From Altererythrobacter sp. TH136 (GTDB lineage: Bacteria; Pseudomonadota; Alphaproteobacteria; Sphingomonadales; Sphingomonadaceae): a DNA stretch of 64,000 nt. Below are positions 1-9,783 of this stretch, one piece after another (the first letter of the stretch is position 1; the number at the start of each line of letters is the position of its first letter). Where the stretch lies: NCBI RefSeq assembly GCF_007065885.1, contig NZ_CP041409.1:1845501-1909500 (forward strand), in the 5' to 3' direction. Position numbers and translations under genes: made by a program. The notes under the pieces are model-generated. The model was not told where the DNA came from and ran no database searches. It worked only from the letters and a program-made list of their open reading frames with translations.

Positions 1-1365
1 GCCGAACACCAGCTTGACCACCGGCGTCATCGGCGCGCGTTCCTGGACCGTCAGGCCACTGTCGGCGACCAGTTCGGCAAATGCATCGGGTTCGCTCGCG
101 GCGGCGAGGCTGAAATCATAGGCGCGGCCGACCGCGGCATACAGCGCGCTGCGGCTGCGATCCTCGCAACTGCGGGCCGCCAACGCCAGTTCGCGTGCTT
201 CGGCGAGGCAATCGAACAGGCCTTCTTCGCCGGCGGGTTCCGCCGGGACGAGCGCCGTCGACTGCACGGGTGCGGGCACCAGCGACACCGGGTGCGCCAG
301 TTCGGCGACCGGCTCTTCGACTGGCTCGGGGGCTGGCTCCAGGGCCGGCTCGGGAAGCAGTTCGACAGGGGTCGGGTTCTGCCACGCAGCCAGCGCGGCA
401 TCCTGGTCGGCATAGTCGTATTCGTCGGCCTCGTCCTCGTCATCGGCGCCGAATTCATCGGCTTCGCCAAGATCGAGCGGCTCCCGGCCCAGCTTGGACC
501 CGCCGAGGGACAGCAACGACGCAAAGCGGGTCAGCCCGGCCGGCTCGTCATCGACGGCCTCGATCGCTTCGTAGAGGTCGGCCGAATCATCGTCGCCTTC
601 GTCCTCGTCATCGTAATCGTTCGCGCCGAACGCGGGCAGCGGGAAGGGGTCGGCGGACGCCGGTGCACGGCGCGAAGGATGCGGCGCCGGTGCGCTCTCG
701 AATGTGCCGGGTCCATCGGCCCAGTCGGTCACCGGGTCGGGACTGCGGCGGTCGGGCGCCGGCTCGTCGCTGGTCTCCAGCGCCTGGTCGATTTCGAGCA
801 GCAGCTCGTCACTGGTCAGTTGGTCAGCCATTTCTTTCCAGTTGATCACGCCAAAGATGAAATCGATCATGTCGTCGTCGCTTGAATACGGCAGCAGGAT
901 CCCGCGGTAGAGGATGGTGCTGCCGCGCTGGTTGACGAATTCCGCCTCGAACCCGATCGGCGCCTGGTTGGCGAGGATCTGCATGTAGTGGTCAGTAATC
1001 CGGCTCAGCAGCGAGCGGGCGGGCACGTCGGCCAGTTGCGTGATCCCGGCAGGGGTATCACATTCGGCCGCCAGCGCGGTGCCCAGATAGCGTACCGCAG
1101 GATTCTCGATCCCGTTGGTGAAATCGAGCAGCACCGAATAGGGGCCGAAGTCGGGCAGATCGGCCGGCTCCAGATCCTCGATCGACGGCAGGTTCTTGTC
1201 CGACAGCAGGCTGGCCCAGTGATTGTAGGCGCGCACCTGCATCCGGCGCTCGTCCTGCCCGACGGGGCTGGGCGGTGGTTCGCTGCTGAAATCGTCATCG
1301 GCCGGCGCCAGGTCGAGCGCTTCGTCGTAATCGGCCAGACCGAAATGTCCGCGCAAGGTGTCCAT
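1..1365 (-). CDS. PAS-domain regulatory protein, C-terminus beyond window edge
   Basis: The frame is open for 455 codons from the ATG to the left edge, so the C-terminus is missing. Residues about 46-180 look like a PAS_5-type PAS domain: a W near residue 50, the pattern LPSIEDLEPADLP, a conserved VRYLGTALA core and a closing FGVINWKE strand. Residues about 185-340 are an acidic, proline-rich linker of likely low structure. The visible end, rich in Ala and Leu, looks helical again. No kinase, HTH or GGDEF signature is visible, so the output is unknown; this architecture (PAS followed by a long acidic tail) is common in sphingomonad hypotheticals. The start at 1365 is the first ATG ahead of the PAS region and has no strong Shine-Dalgarno, so it is provisional. 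Confidence 0.6.
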   Translation of the reverse strand, partial: MDTLRGHFGLADYDEALDLAPADDDFSSEPPPSPVGQDERRMQVRAYNHWASLLSDKNLPSIEDLEPADLPDFGPYSVLLDFTNGIENPAVRYLGTALAAECDTPAGITQLADVPARSLLSRITDHYMQILANQAPIGFEAEFVNQRGSTILYRGILLPYSSDDDMIDFIFGVINWKEMADQLTSDELLLEIDQALETSDEPAPDRRSPDPVTDWADGPGTFESAPAPHPSRRAPASADPFPLPAFGANDYDDEDEGDDDSADLYEAIEAVDDEPAGLTRFASLLSLGGSKLGREPLDLGEADEFGADDEDEADEYDYADQDAALAAWQNPTPVELLPEPALEPAPEPVEEPVAELAHPVSLVPAPVQSTALVPAEPAGEEGLFDCLAEARELALAARSCEDRSRSALYAAVGRAYDFSLAAASEPDAFAELVADSGLTVQERAPMTPVVKLVFG

Positions 1366-1468
1366 CTGCTCGCCGCTGCCCCTCTGAATAGCGATGGGGA
1401 GCGTTGTGGCGCGGCGTGGTAAACATACCGTTAAGTTGCGCCGCGACTTTCGTCAGCGGCGGCGGCAG

Positions 1469-1957
1469 TCACATCAGATAGCGCATCCGGATCGTTTCGC
1501 TGACATCGCGCGAACCGACCGGAAAGGCCGCCTGGCCGAACTTCGGCGGACCCATCTTCACTGGGGCGTCGCGCGAGAAGCCGAACCCTTCGCGCGGGAT
1601 CAGGCCCAGCGTGCGATCGGCTTTGCCGTTGCCGTTCTCATCGTGCAGCACCGAAATCGCGTATTTGCCTTGCGGCAACTGGCCGAAGCTGACCATCGCG
1701 TGGTTCGCCGGCAGCTTGGCGGTGCGCGCGGTGGTGCTGCCCTTGCAGTTAGGGAACCGGTCTTCTTCGCGCGTGAGACATACCAGCACCTGCCCCTTGG
1801 CGGAGCGCAGGCCGGTCACCGTCAGGCTGACGCTGCCGCCCGGACTTGCCGCACCCCCCAGCATGCTGGCCGAGATCGCCAGGATCAGGGCGTGGCGAGG
1901 CCGCGGTCGGTGCCGCACAGCTTGTCCCAGAACCGGAAGTAGAGGCCATAGTTGCAT
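1469..1957 (-). CDS. DUF2141-family secreted protein (first copy)
   Basis: A small protein of the DUF2141 family, probably periplasmic. The core reads VTGLRSAKGQVLVCLT, then GKYAISVLHDENGNGKAD, which is the family's D-x-N-x-N-x-x-x-D loop and could bind calcium, and it ends in IRMRYLM. The N-terminus is unsettled: an Arg-rich stretch followed by the hydrophobic run ALILAISASMLGGAAS looks like a signal peptide. The ATG chosen at 1957 would overlap the end of the upstream hydroxylase gene by about 70 bases, and a CTG overlapping that gene's TGA is also possible. A second copy of the family lies at 10669-11181 with the same C-terminal ending. Function is unknown. Confidence 0.7.
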   Translation of the reverse strand: MQLWPLLPVLGQAVRHRPRPRHALILAISASMLGGAASPGGSVSLTVTGLRSAKGQVLVCLTREEDRFPNCKGSTTARTAKLPANHAMVSFGQLPQGKYAISVLHDENGNGKADRTLGLIPREGFGFSRDAPVKMGPPKFGQAAFPVGSRDVSETIRMRYLM

Positions 1958-2598
1958 GTGTAGCGATCGTGATGCCGTTGATGGTGGCTCGCCGTTATCA
2001 GCCAATTACCTGCGGGGGAATGAACCAACCAGCGGGGAAACATCTCCCACCCCATATGATTCGTCACTCCCATCACCGTCATGACGGTGAGGACGAGCCC
2101 CAGCATCGCCACGTGAATCGGGATCAGGAACACTAACGCCGGGATCACGATCGCGCCGGTCAGCGCCTCGATCGGGTGAAAGCTCATCGCCGCCCAGGCG
2201 GTCGGCGGGCGGCTGGCGTGATGAACCGCGTGCGCGATGCGAAAGGCGCGCGGCCGGTGCATCCAGCGGTGAGTCCAGTAAAACCACGTGTCGTGCAGCA
2301 CGAGGTAGAGCAGCGGAGCCAGCGGCAGATACCACAGCGGCCAATCGGTCCAGCCGGTGTAAATCCGGGTCCAGCCGCGCTCCTGCCAGCCCCACGCGAC
2401 GATCCCGGCGGGGATGCCATAGATCGCCGCGGATGCCAGCGACCACAGCACTTCGCGCCTGATCTGCGCGTCGAGACCGTCGTAATGGCCGGGTCGCACG
2501 CGCCGCGTGGCCAACGCGAACAGCCCGCTGGACGCGAAGTAGCGCGCCGCGACGATCGCGGTCATCGCCAGCGCGGACAGGATGATGGCGAGCAGCAC
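1885..2598 (-). CDS. Sterol desaturase / fatty acid hydroxylase family protein
   Basis: An integral-membrane di-iron oxygenase of 237 aa. The three histidine clusters of the FA_hydroxylase superfamily are present: HDTWFYWTHRWMH (His102, 110, 114), HAVHH (His123, 126, 127) and HHQRHH near residue 208. Four or five hydrophobic segments surround them. Relatives hydroxylate or desaturate sterols, fatty acids, carotenoids or hopanoid-like lipids; the substrate cannot be assigned here. It sits just downstream of mmcB (31-base gap) and overlaps the DUF2141 gene that follows, suggesting co-transcription of the three. Confidence 0.85.
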   Translation of the reverse strand: MLLAIILSALAMTAIVAARYFASSGLFALATRRVRPGHYDGLDAQIRREVLWSLASAAIYGIPAGIVAWGWQERGWTRIYTGWTDWPLWYLPLAPLLYLVLHDTWFYWTHRWMHRPRAFRIAHAVHHASRPPTAWAAMSFHPIEALTGAIVIPALVFLIPIHVAMLGLVLTVMTVMGVTNHMGWEMFPRWLVHSPAGNWLITASHHQRHHDRYTCNYGLYFRFWDKLCGTDRGLATP

Positions 2599-2629
2599 GG
2601 TGGTGCTTATGCGCGCTTATCGGTGCGCG

Positions 2630-3124
2630 CTACAACCCCTGGCCCCATGGCGCGCAATGCGGATCGCCCGCCACGATCTGGCGCCGCAACGACGCGCGGG
2701 CGAGACGCTCCACCTCCACCTTGCGCCGGGCGGGCGCCAGGGGGTGGCTGGGGGCGGGGCGGATGATCTCCGCGTCGTAGCCGTCGGCGACGATCACCCC
2801 GCAGCAATCCGGCCTGAAATCCAGCGCATCAAGCAGCGCGCTGTCGATCGCCGGCGGGATGCCCCAGTAGAACCGGTCGCAGAAATCGAGATAGTCGGGC
2901 CACTTGCCGTCGCCCATCAGGTCGGCGCGGCTGACCTTGATCTCGACAATCACGATCCGGCCCTTCGGATCGACGCCCATCAGATCCGCCCGCCGCCCGT
3001 TGCGCAGCGGCATTTCGGACAGGCACCAGATGTCGTTGCGCGCAAACAACCGGCAGATCCCGCGGGCCACCGATTGGGCACACGGGTTTTCAGCGGCGAG
3101 CGACAGCGCAGGTAAATCGGGCAT
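2630..3124 (-). CDS. mmcB: MmcB family DNA repair protein
   Basis: A 164-aa protein of the MmcB family, which in Caulobacter is part of the DNA-damage response. The core RRADLMGVDPKGRIVIVEIK carries a PD-(D/E)XK nuclease-like fold signature (D, then E-x-K), followed by SRADLMGDGKWPDYLDFCD and a later GVIVADGYDAE strand. Length is usual for the family. The chosen ATG at 3124 is the only one ahead of the conserved NPCAQSVARGICRLF helix. It leads a possible minus-strand run with the hydroxylase and DUF2141 genes. No SOS box was recognised upstream. Confidence 0.85.
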   Translation of the reverse strand: MPDLPALSLAAENPCAQSVARGICRLFARNDIWCLSEMPLRNGRRADLMGVDPKGRIVIVEIKVSRADLMGDGKWPDYLDFCDRFYWGIPPAIDSALLDALDFRPDCCGVIVADGYDAEIIRPAPSHPLAPARRKVEVERLARASLRRQIVAGDPHCAPWGQGL

Positions 3125-3181
3125 CCATGCGGATTGGAACGAAACGCGAACCTGGTCAAGCTCTAGCGCGACCTTGGCCTC

Positions 3182-3586
3182 TCACGCTTTGCGCAGCGGC
3201 CCCATGTGACCCTGCTCGGGTACCAGTTCCAAAAGGGCGCCGCGCGCCTGATGGTATTCGCGCCACAGGCTGAGCGCGGCGGGCGTGGGATCCTGCCCCC
3301 GCGCCGCAACCGCGAGCAGCGCCTTGACTCCGGGCGTCATCATCGCGGCGATGTCGGCCACGCCGGTGGCGGCAAGTTCCAGCCGCCAGCCGCCGGCGTC
3401 CTTGATCAGCGCCGGGAAGTTGCGGACCTGAGCGCTGGGTTTTTCCGCCGCCAGTCCGGCCATCGACGCCACCGCGGCGGCCGCATCCTGCAACGCGGCC
3501 CACTGGATGCTCATCGCGCTCGGTCCGCGCGCGGCGGAGCCGTCGTGGCGAATCGCTGTCGCGAAGTCGGTGGGGATGGCGTTCAT
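3182..3586 (-). CDS. Conserved hypothetical protein, 134 aa
   Basis: A soluble, Ala-rich protein with no recognised domain. The N-terminal 24 residues are polar; the rest is predicted mostly helical (QDAAAAVASMAGLAAEKPS, then a GGWRLELAATGVADIAAMM segment). No signal peptide or membrane segment is visible. Codon use matches its neighbours and the ORF ends 58 bases before mmcB begins, so it may be the first gene of that run. I recall similar short proteins in sphingomonad genomes but cannot give a function. Confidence 0.6.
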   Translation of the reverse strand: MNAIPTDFATAIRHDGSAARGPSAMSIQWAALQDAAAAVASMAGLAAEKPSAQVRNFPALIKDAGGWRLELAATGVADIAAMMTPGVKALLAVAARGQDPTPAALSLWREYHQARGALLELVPEQGHMGPLRKA

Positions 3587-3714
3587 CGTGACGCGGTCGT
3601 TAACCTGGCTTCGCTTGCCAAATCGCTAATGCGCGGCGTGCAAAGACGGTGCAAAGTCTCTGGCCACCCCGAACCCGCTTTGCTAAGCGCGCGCCTTCCG
3701 GGCTTGTCCGGTCA

Positions 3715-3791
<77 letters not shown>

Positions 3792-3856
3792 ACTTTCGCA
3801 ATTCTCGCCGATCAAGGTTCAGGCCGCTCGTGCTTGCGCGTTGCGCGGTGCAAGCC

Positions 3857-3874
3857 CCCGCCGTGTCAGGCGGG
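3857..3874. terminator. Weak hairpin between tRNA-Arg and adaptor fragment
   Basis: CCCGCC and GGCGGG pair perfectly around a six-base loop (GTGTCA). There is no T-run, so termination is only a possibility for the tRNA transcript or for the converging adaptor fragment. Confidence 0.3.
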
Positions 3875-3906
3875 CTCAAACCAGCCGGAGCATTGCTTTC
3901 CAACCG

Positions 3907-4800
3907 TCAATGTTCGCGCCCGGCTCGCCACAGCGTCTGCGTCAACGGTTCGGTGAGGTAGGACAGGGCACTGCGCTTGCGTAGAGGAATGAGCACCTCG
4001 GCCGGCAGGCCGGGCTTCAGTCCTCCGCGCGCGCGGAACTCGCTGATCACCGCCAGCTGTTCGCGCGGCACCTCCATCCGGAAAAACCGGGCGCCGCTGC
4101 GTTCGTCCTCGAAACTGTCCGCCGACACGTTCGCCAGCCGCCCTTCGAGGATGGGAATGTTGCGTTCCTGGAGGGCGGGGAAGCGGATCTGGGTGGCCAT
4201 GCCGACCGCCAGATCGTCGGCGTCGCTTGGCGAAGCCTTGGCCTCGATCAGCAGCCGGCGGTCCTGCGGCACGATCTCCATCAGCGTTTCCCCCGGTGAG
4301 ATGACGCCCCCGACGGTGAACACCTTGAGCCCCACGACCCGTCCGCCTGCCGGCGCGCGGATCTTGGAGCGTTCGATCTGCTCGCGGGCGGCATGGAGGC
4401 GCGGGGTGATCTCGCTCAGGCGGACCTGCACGGCGCGCAGGTCGTCGGCCACCTGTTCCATCATTTCGCGGTCCAGCGACACCGTGCGCAGGCGTGTCTC
4501 GCCGATCCCTTCGGACGTTCGCGCGACCTCGGCCTGAAGGGCGCCGAAGCTGCCGTTCAGTTCGGCTGCGGCGCGTTCGGTCGCCCGGATCTGCGACTTG
4601 GAGACGAAGCCCCGATCCGCCAGTTCGCGCAGACCCGACAGCTCTTCGTTGATGAGCCGGCTCTGTTCGCGATTGTAATGGATCTGCTCGCGATACCCGC
4701 CGATCTGTTCGGATTGCTGGCGGGTGCGCTGACCCAGAAGGTCGCGTTCGTTGGACATCGACGCGCGCCGGGCTTCGAACAGCAGCCGCTGGCCGCGCAT
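3907..4800 (-). pseudogene. HlyD-type type I secretion adaptor, N-terminus missing
   Basis: The 297 residues match the C-terminal two thirds of an HlyD/PrsE-type periplasmic adaptor of type I secretion: a long coiled coil (residues about 1-140, including LADRGFVSKSQIRATERA), then the lipoyl return half KIRAPAGGRVVGLKVFTVGG near residue 150, and the beta-barrel and membrane-proximal end GLKPGLPAEVLIPLRKRS. Family members are about 430-450 aa and start with a transmembrane helix plus the first lipoyl half; neither is here. An in-frame TAA lies two codons upstream of the first ATG, and no N-terminal part is found in the other frames up to 5030. No ABC transporter gene is adjacent. It is most likely a 5'-deleted remnant. 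Confidence 0.75.
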
Positions 4801-4892
4801 GGGTTATTCTTCAATGTCGCCGGGTGTTTCCCGACTCGTGGATAGAGTAGGAACAATGATTGACGGGGGATGTTCTGGTCTATTCTCCTGAC

Positions 4893-4969
4893 GGATTAGT
4901 CCCAAGGGCTAACCTTTTGCCTAATTGACTAACCCGTTAGCCTTTCGTTCTATAGCGTTGGTTATAGAA
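4893..4969. promoter_or_regulatory. Cluster of short inverted repeats (CTAAC/GTTAG, TTCTATA/TATAGAA)
   Basis: Three nested dyads fall within 77 AT-richer bases between the adaptor fragment and the LuxR gene: GGATTAG-9-CTAACC at 4893-4914, the perfect CTAACCCGTTAG palindrome core at 4929-4940, and TTCTATA-8-TATAGAA at 4948-4969. They could be binding sites for a regulator of the lost secretion genes, possibly the adjacent LuxR protein. This is pattern evidence only. Confidence 0.35.
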
Positions 4970-4993
4970 AGCGCGCAGGACGAACGGACAGCC

Positions 4994-5012
4994 CCCGCGC
5001 TTTCGCGCAGGG
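4994..5012 (-). terminator. Hairpin with GAAA tetraloop after the LuxR gene
   Basis: Read on the minus strand, CCC-T-GCGC-GAAA-GCGC-GGG folds into a compact GC stem with one bulged T and a GNRA tetraloop, starting about 20 bases after the stop of the LuxR gene. No clear U-tract follows, so this is a plausible but unproven terminator. Confidence 0.4.
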
Positions 5013-5031
5013 CAATCCGTCGAAGAAATGT

Positions 5032-5690
5032 CTAGTGGTGGTAGCGGACTGCGGCCGCGGAGGCGCCGGCATCCTTCGTTCGGCTGAGGTCTTGCAGCTT
5101 CGTGACGGCCGATACCCGGTTGACCACGCCGAGCGCGCGGTACGCGGCGTTCAGGTGGACCTTGACCGTCCCTTCGCAAATGCCCAGCTCGCGGCCGATC
5201 TGCTTGTTCGACTTCCCTTGCGCCAGGACGTGCAACACGTTCAGCTGTTGCTGCGTCAACGCGGCGGTGGTCTTGCAGGGGGTGACGGCCGGATCGCCGC
5301 AAAGCCGCGAGAAATAGGGCCGCCCATCGGCAAGCGCGGCGATCACGTCGCATACCTCGTCGGCGATATGGTCGTGATCGATGCAGGCCAACGCCCCTAC
5401 GGCGATGCATCTCGAGACGAGGTCACGAGAGACCGCGGGCACGGCCAGGCACGTTCTGGGCGGATGGTGTTCGCGCAGCACTGTGCCAAGGCCCGTCATC
5501 CCGCTCATCCCGGGAAGATCAACGTCCACAATCAACAGCGAATCGGTCCGCTGGTGGATGGCATCAACAAGGCTTCGAATGAACCGACGGTCGAAACGGA
5601 AACCTTGTCGCAAGAATTTTCTATTATCGTTTTTATTCCGACCCGTGACAGCGCATTTTCATGCGCTACAATCACAGATTGTTCTAACAC
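5032..5690 (-). pseudogene. LuxR/NarL-type response regulator with a frameshift in the receiver domain
   Basis: The C-terminal part is intact: a receiver core IVDVDLPGMSG with the phospho-acceptor Asp, then a LuxR HTH (LTQQQLNVLHVLAQGKSNKQ and CEGTVKVHLNAAYRALGV). The first receiver part lies in another frame, beginning with a GTG at 5690 after a GGGGGA: MLEQSVIVAHENALSRVGIK and on to TVGSFEALL, which then runs into a stop. Deleting one base near 5565 explains this; restoring it joins SFEALL to DAIHQRTDSLLIVDVD, as expected for the family. If real, only a TTG-started fragment (from 5613) could be made. The acidic pair at the receiver start is also weak (AHE). It could be a sequencing error, but the neighbouring adaptor is broken too. 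Confidence 0.7.
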
Positions 5691-5909
5691 GACTTTTTCC
5701 CCCGCTAACTAGTGCATAAACCTCACGTTTACTTCCGGTTAAGCTTGGATCGTGTCCCGGAACGCGGGCAGAGTCGAATCCTATCAGCCTTGGGGTGACC
5801 GGCCTGCGCGCGATGCCTTCGTGACTAATCGTGGAGCGAACAGCGGCGGAGGCCACGCAAGCCTGGGCCAAGATTCAGCTTGGCCCCAAGTGCGCGAGCC
5901 CTCCCGCGC

Positions 5910-7451
<1,542 letters not shown>

Positions 7452-7526
7452 CCTCTCCTCTCGGGCCGCCTTTGGCGGTCAATCCGGAAGACAGGTTGCG
7501 TCGGGAAACCCGTTATCGCAAGCGGC

Positions 7527-8735
7527 TTAGTCGAACCCCCGCTCCAGGAAGCGCAAGGCGCACCCCGCGAGCAGCGCCGAACCGCGCGGCAGGGCCGTCT
7601 CGTCGACGTACATGCGCGGGCTGTGGATCGAACAGGCGCTGCGCCAGTCGTCGCCTTCGCGCGCCACTCCCAGGAAGAACATCGCGCCCGGTACCTGCTC
7701 CAGGACATAGGAGAAATCCTCCGCGCCCATGATCGGCGCCGGCAGGGTAATCCAGTCCCCCTCCCCGAACAATTCGCCGGTCACGCCGCGGCCCAGCGCA
7801 ACCGCCCGCTCGTCGCACATGGTGACCGGGAAGCCCGGGGTGACCGTGACGCTGGCGGACAGGCCATATCCGGCGGCAATGCCCCGGGCGGTTTCGGCCA
7901 CCAGCTCGTGCGCGCGTTCGCGGTTGCGAGGGGTGAGCGTGCGGAGCGTGCCGCGCAAGGTCACCCGGTCGGGGATCACGTTGTGCGCGGTGCCGGCCTC
8001 GATCATCGTCACCGTCACCACCACCGCGTCGGCGGCGTTGAAGCGGCGGGTGACCATCGCCTGCAGCGCGGTGACGACCGCGCAGGCGGCGGGGACCGGA
8101 TCGAGCGTGTCGTGCGGCATCGAGGCGTGCCCGCCACGGCCCTCGACCACGATCTCGATCTGGTCGGCACTCGCCATCAGCGCGCCCGCGCGGCCGGCGA
8201 ACGCGCCGTGGCGCGCGTTGGGCATGATGTGCAGCGCGAACGCCGCTTGCGGCATGGGGGCGATCAGCCCGTCGTCAAGCATGTGCCGGGCGCCGTGAAA
8301 CCCTTCCTCGCCCGGCTGGAACATGAACTGGACCTCACCGGCGATTTCCTCGCGACGCGCGCACAGCAGCTCGGCGGCGCCCGCCAGCATCGCGGTATGG
8401 GTATCGTGGCCGCACGAATGCATCCGGCCGGGGGTGGTGGAGGCGAATTCCAGCCCGGTGTGTTCGTCCATCGGCAGCGCGTCCATGTCGCCGCGCAACA
8501 GGACCCGGCCATGTCCTTCGACACCCGGTTTGCCGCCCTTGAGCGTCGCCACCGCGCCCGTCGTGCTGCCGCCTTCGCGCCACTCGAGCGGCAGGTGAGC
8601 CAGCGCCGCGCGCACTTTGGCCAGTGTCTTGGGGGTGTTGAGGCCCAGTTCGGGTTCGGCGTGGATGGCGCGGCGCAGGGACACGATCCGGTCGGAGATC
8701 GCGCGCGCCGAATCGAGCAGGTCAGGGTGCAGCAT
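7527..8735 (-). CDS. M20 family amidohydrolase (aminoacylase/hippurate hydrolase type)
   Basis: A 402-aa metallopeptidase-like amidohydrolase. Metal-binding motifs of the M20D group are in order: LLRGDMDALPMDE (78-91), HSCGHDTHTAM (106-116), the catalytic QPGEEGFHGARHML (140-153), and a late GAEDFSYVLEQVPGAMFFLG. Residues about 185-300 form the dimerisation lid. Relatives cleave N-acyl amino acids or amino-acid conjugates. It lies upstream of the acyl-CoA ligase on the same strand, so release of an acyl group followed by CoA activation is a possible joint role, but this is inference. It diverges from the lipid kinase gene with an 85-base spacer. Confidence 0.87.
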   Translation of the reverse strand: MLHPDLLDSARAISDRIVSLRRAIHAEPELGLNTPKTLAKVRAALAHLPLEWREGGSTTGAVATLKGGKPGVEGHGRVLLRGDMDALPMDEHTGLEFASTTPGRMHSCGHDTHTAMLAGAAELLCARREEIAGEVQFMFQPGEEGFHGARHMLDDGLIAPMPQAAFALHIMPNARHGAFAGRAGALMASADQIEIVVEGRGGHASMPHDTLDPVPAACAVVTALQAMVTRRFNAADAVVVTVTMIEAGTAHNVIPDRVTLRGTLRTLTPRNRERAHELVAETARGIAAGYGLSASVTVTPGFPVTMCDERAVALGRGVTGELFGEGDWITLPAPIMGAEDFSYVLEQVPGAMFFLGVAREGDDWRSACSIHSPRMYVDETALPRGSALLAGCALRFLERGFD

Positions 8736-8820
8736 GGCGGCAGGCTACTCCGCTTCGGCCCCGCGCACGCAAGAAAAGTGTATCAGCGCTGCGCCTGCCC
8801 GGTCTAAAGACGCGCCGCTC

Positions 8821-9783
8821 ATGCCGCTTTCCCCGTCCGCACCACCTGCGTCGCCGAAGGTCGGGGTCATCTTCAATCCCCGCAGCCATCGCAACCGCAC
8901 CAGCCGCGCCGCGGCCGAGGCGCTGCCGGGCGTGGTCGTCGCCTCGCCCGCGATGCGGGGCGAACTGCGCGGCGTGCTGGCCGACTTCGCCGAGCGCGGG
9001 GTGGACTGCATCGTCATCAGCGGCGGCGACGGGACGGTGCGCGACGTGCTGACCGCCGGGATGCCGCTGTTCGGCGCCGACTGGCCGCTGCTCGCGGTGC
9101 TGCCGACCGGCAAGACCAACGCGCTCAACGTCGATCTCGGCGCGCCGAAGAACTGGACGCTGGAAGGGGTGATCGCCGCGATCGCCGACGGGCGCCAGGT
9201 GGTGCGGCGCCCGCTGGTGGTCCGCGACCTTGGCGATGGAGGTGAACTGGTCGGCTTCGTGTTCGGCGCGGGACTGTTCACCGTCGCTATCAACGCCGGG
9301 CAGGATGCCCACCGGCTGGGCGCGTTCGACAGCCTGGCGATCGGCGCGACCGCGGGCTGGGGTCTGTTGCAGACACTGTTCGGGTCCGACCGCAACGTGT
9401 GGCGCCGGGGGGCGCCGATGCGCGTGCGTCTGGGGCAGGACGGGCGCGAGTTGCCGCATGCCGCCAAGGGCGATCCGCAGCGGCGCGCGCTGCTGCTGGC
9501 GTCCACCATCGAGGGGTTCTCGTTCGGCATGAAGCCGTTTGGCGCGCGCACCGGCCTGAAACTTGGCGTGATCGACCACCCGCGCCGGCGGCTGATGGCG
9601 CTGATCCCGATGATTGCTGCCGGATGGGACCGGCCGCTGCTCGCCAGGCTGGGGCTGCACCGCTGCGAGACCGACCGCATCCTGCTCGACCTCGGTGGCC
9701 GGTTCATCCTTGATGGAGAGGCATTTCCCGAAGGATCGTACGAACTCACGCCGGGACCGCCGCTGCGCTTCGTGGTGCCGTGA
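8821..9783 (+). CDS. Diacylglycerol kinase family lipid kinase
   Basis: A 320-aa protein with a DAGK catalytic domain. The nucleotide-binding motif ISGGDGTVRDVL has GGDGT at residues 68-72, and the second motif, usually PLGTGND, is here LPTGKTNALNVD (94-105), so the Gly/Asp pair is altered. A C-terminal part ends in FILDGEAFPEGSYELTPGPP, typical of the YegS/DgkB beta-sandwich domain. It would phosphorylate diacylglycerol or a similar lipid to phosphatidate. The start at 8821 is chosen because everything upstream in this frame overlaps the divergent M20 gene and lacks domain similarity. The following gene overlaps its stop by 4 bases (GTGA), implying translational coupling. Confidence 0.85.
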   Translation: MPLSPSAPPASPKVGVIFNPRSHRNRTSRAAAEALPGVVVASPAMRGELRGVLADFAERGVDCIVISGGDGTVRDVLTAGMPLFGADWPLLAVLPTGKTNALNVDLGAPKNWTLEGVIAAIADGRQVVRRPLVVRDLGDGGELVGFVFGAGLFTVAINAGQDAHRLGAFDSLAIGATAGWGLLQTLFGSDRNVWRRGAPMRVRLGQDGRELPHAAKGDPQRRALLLASTIEGFSFGMKPFGARTGLKLGVIDHPRRRLMALIPMIAAGWDRPLLARLGLHRCETDRILLDLGGRFILDGEAFPEGSYELTPGPPLRFVVP

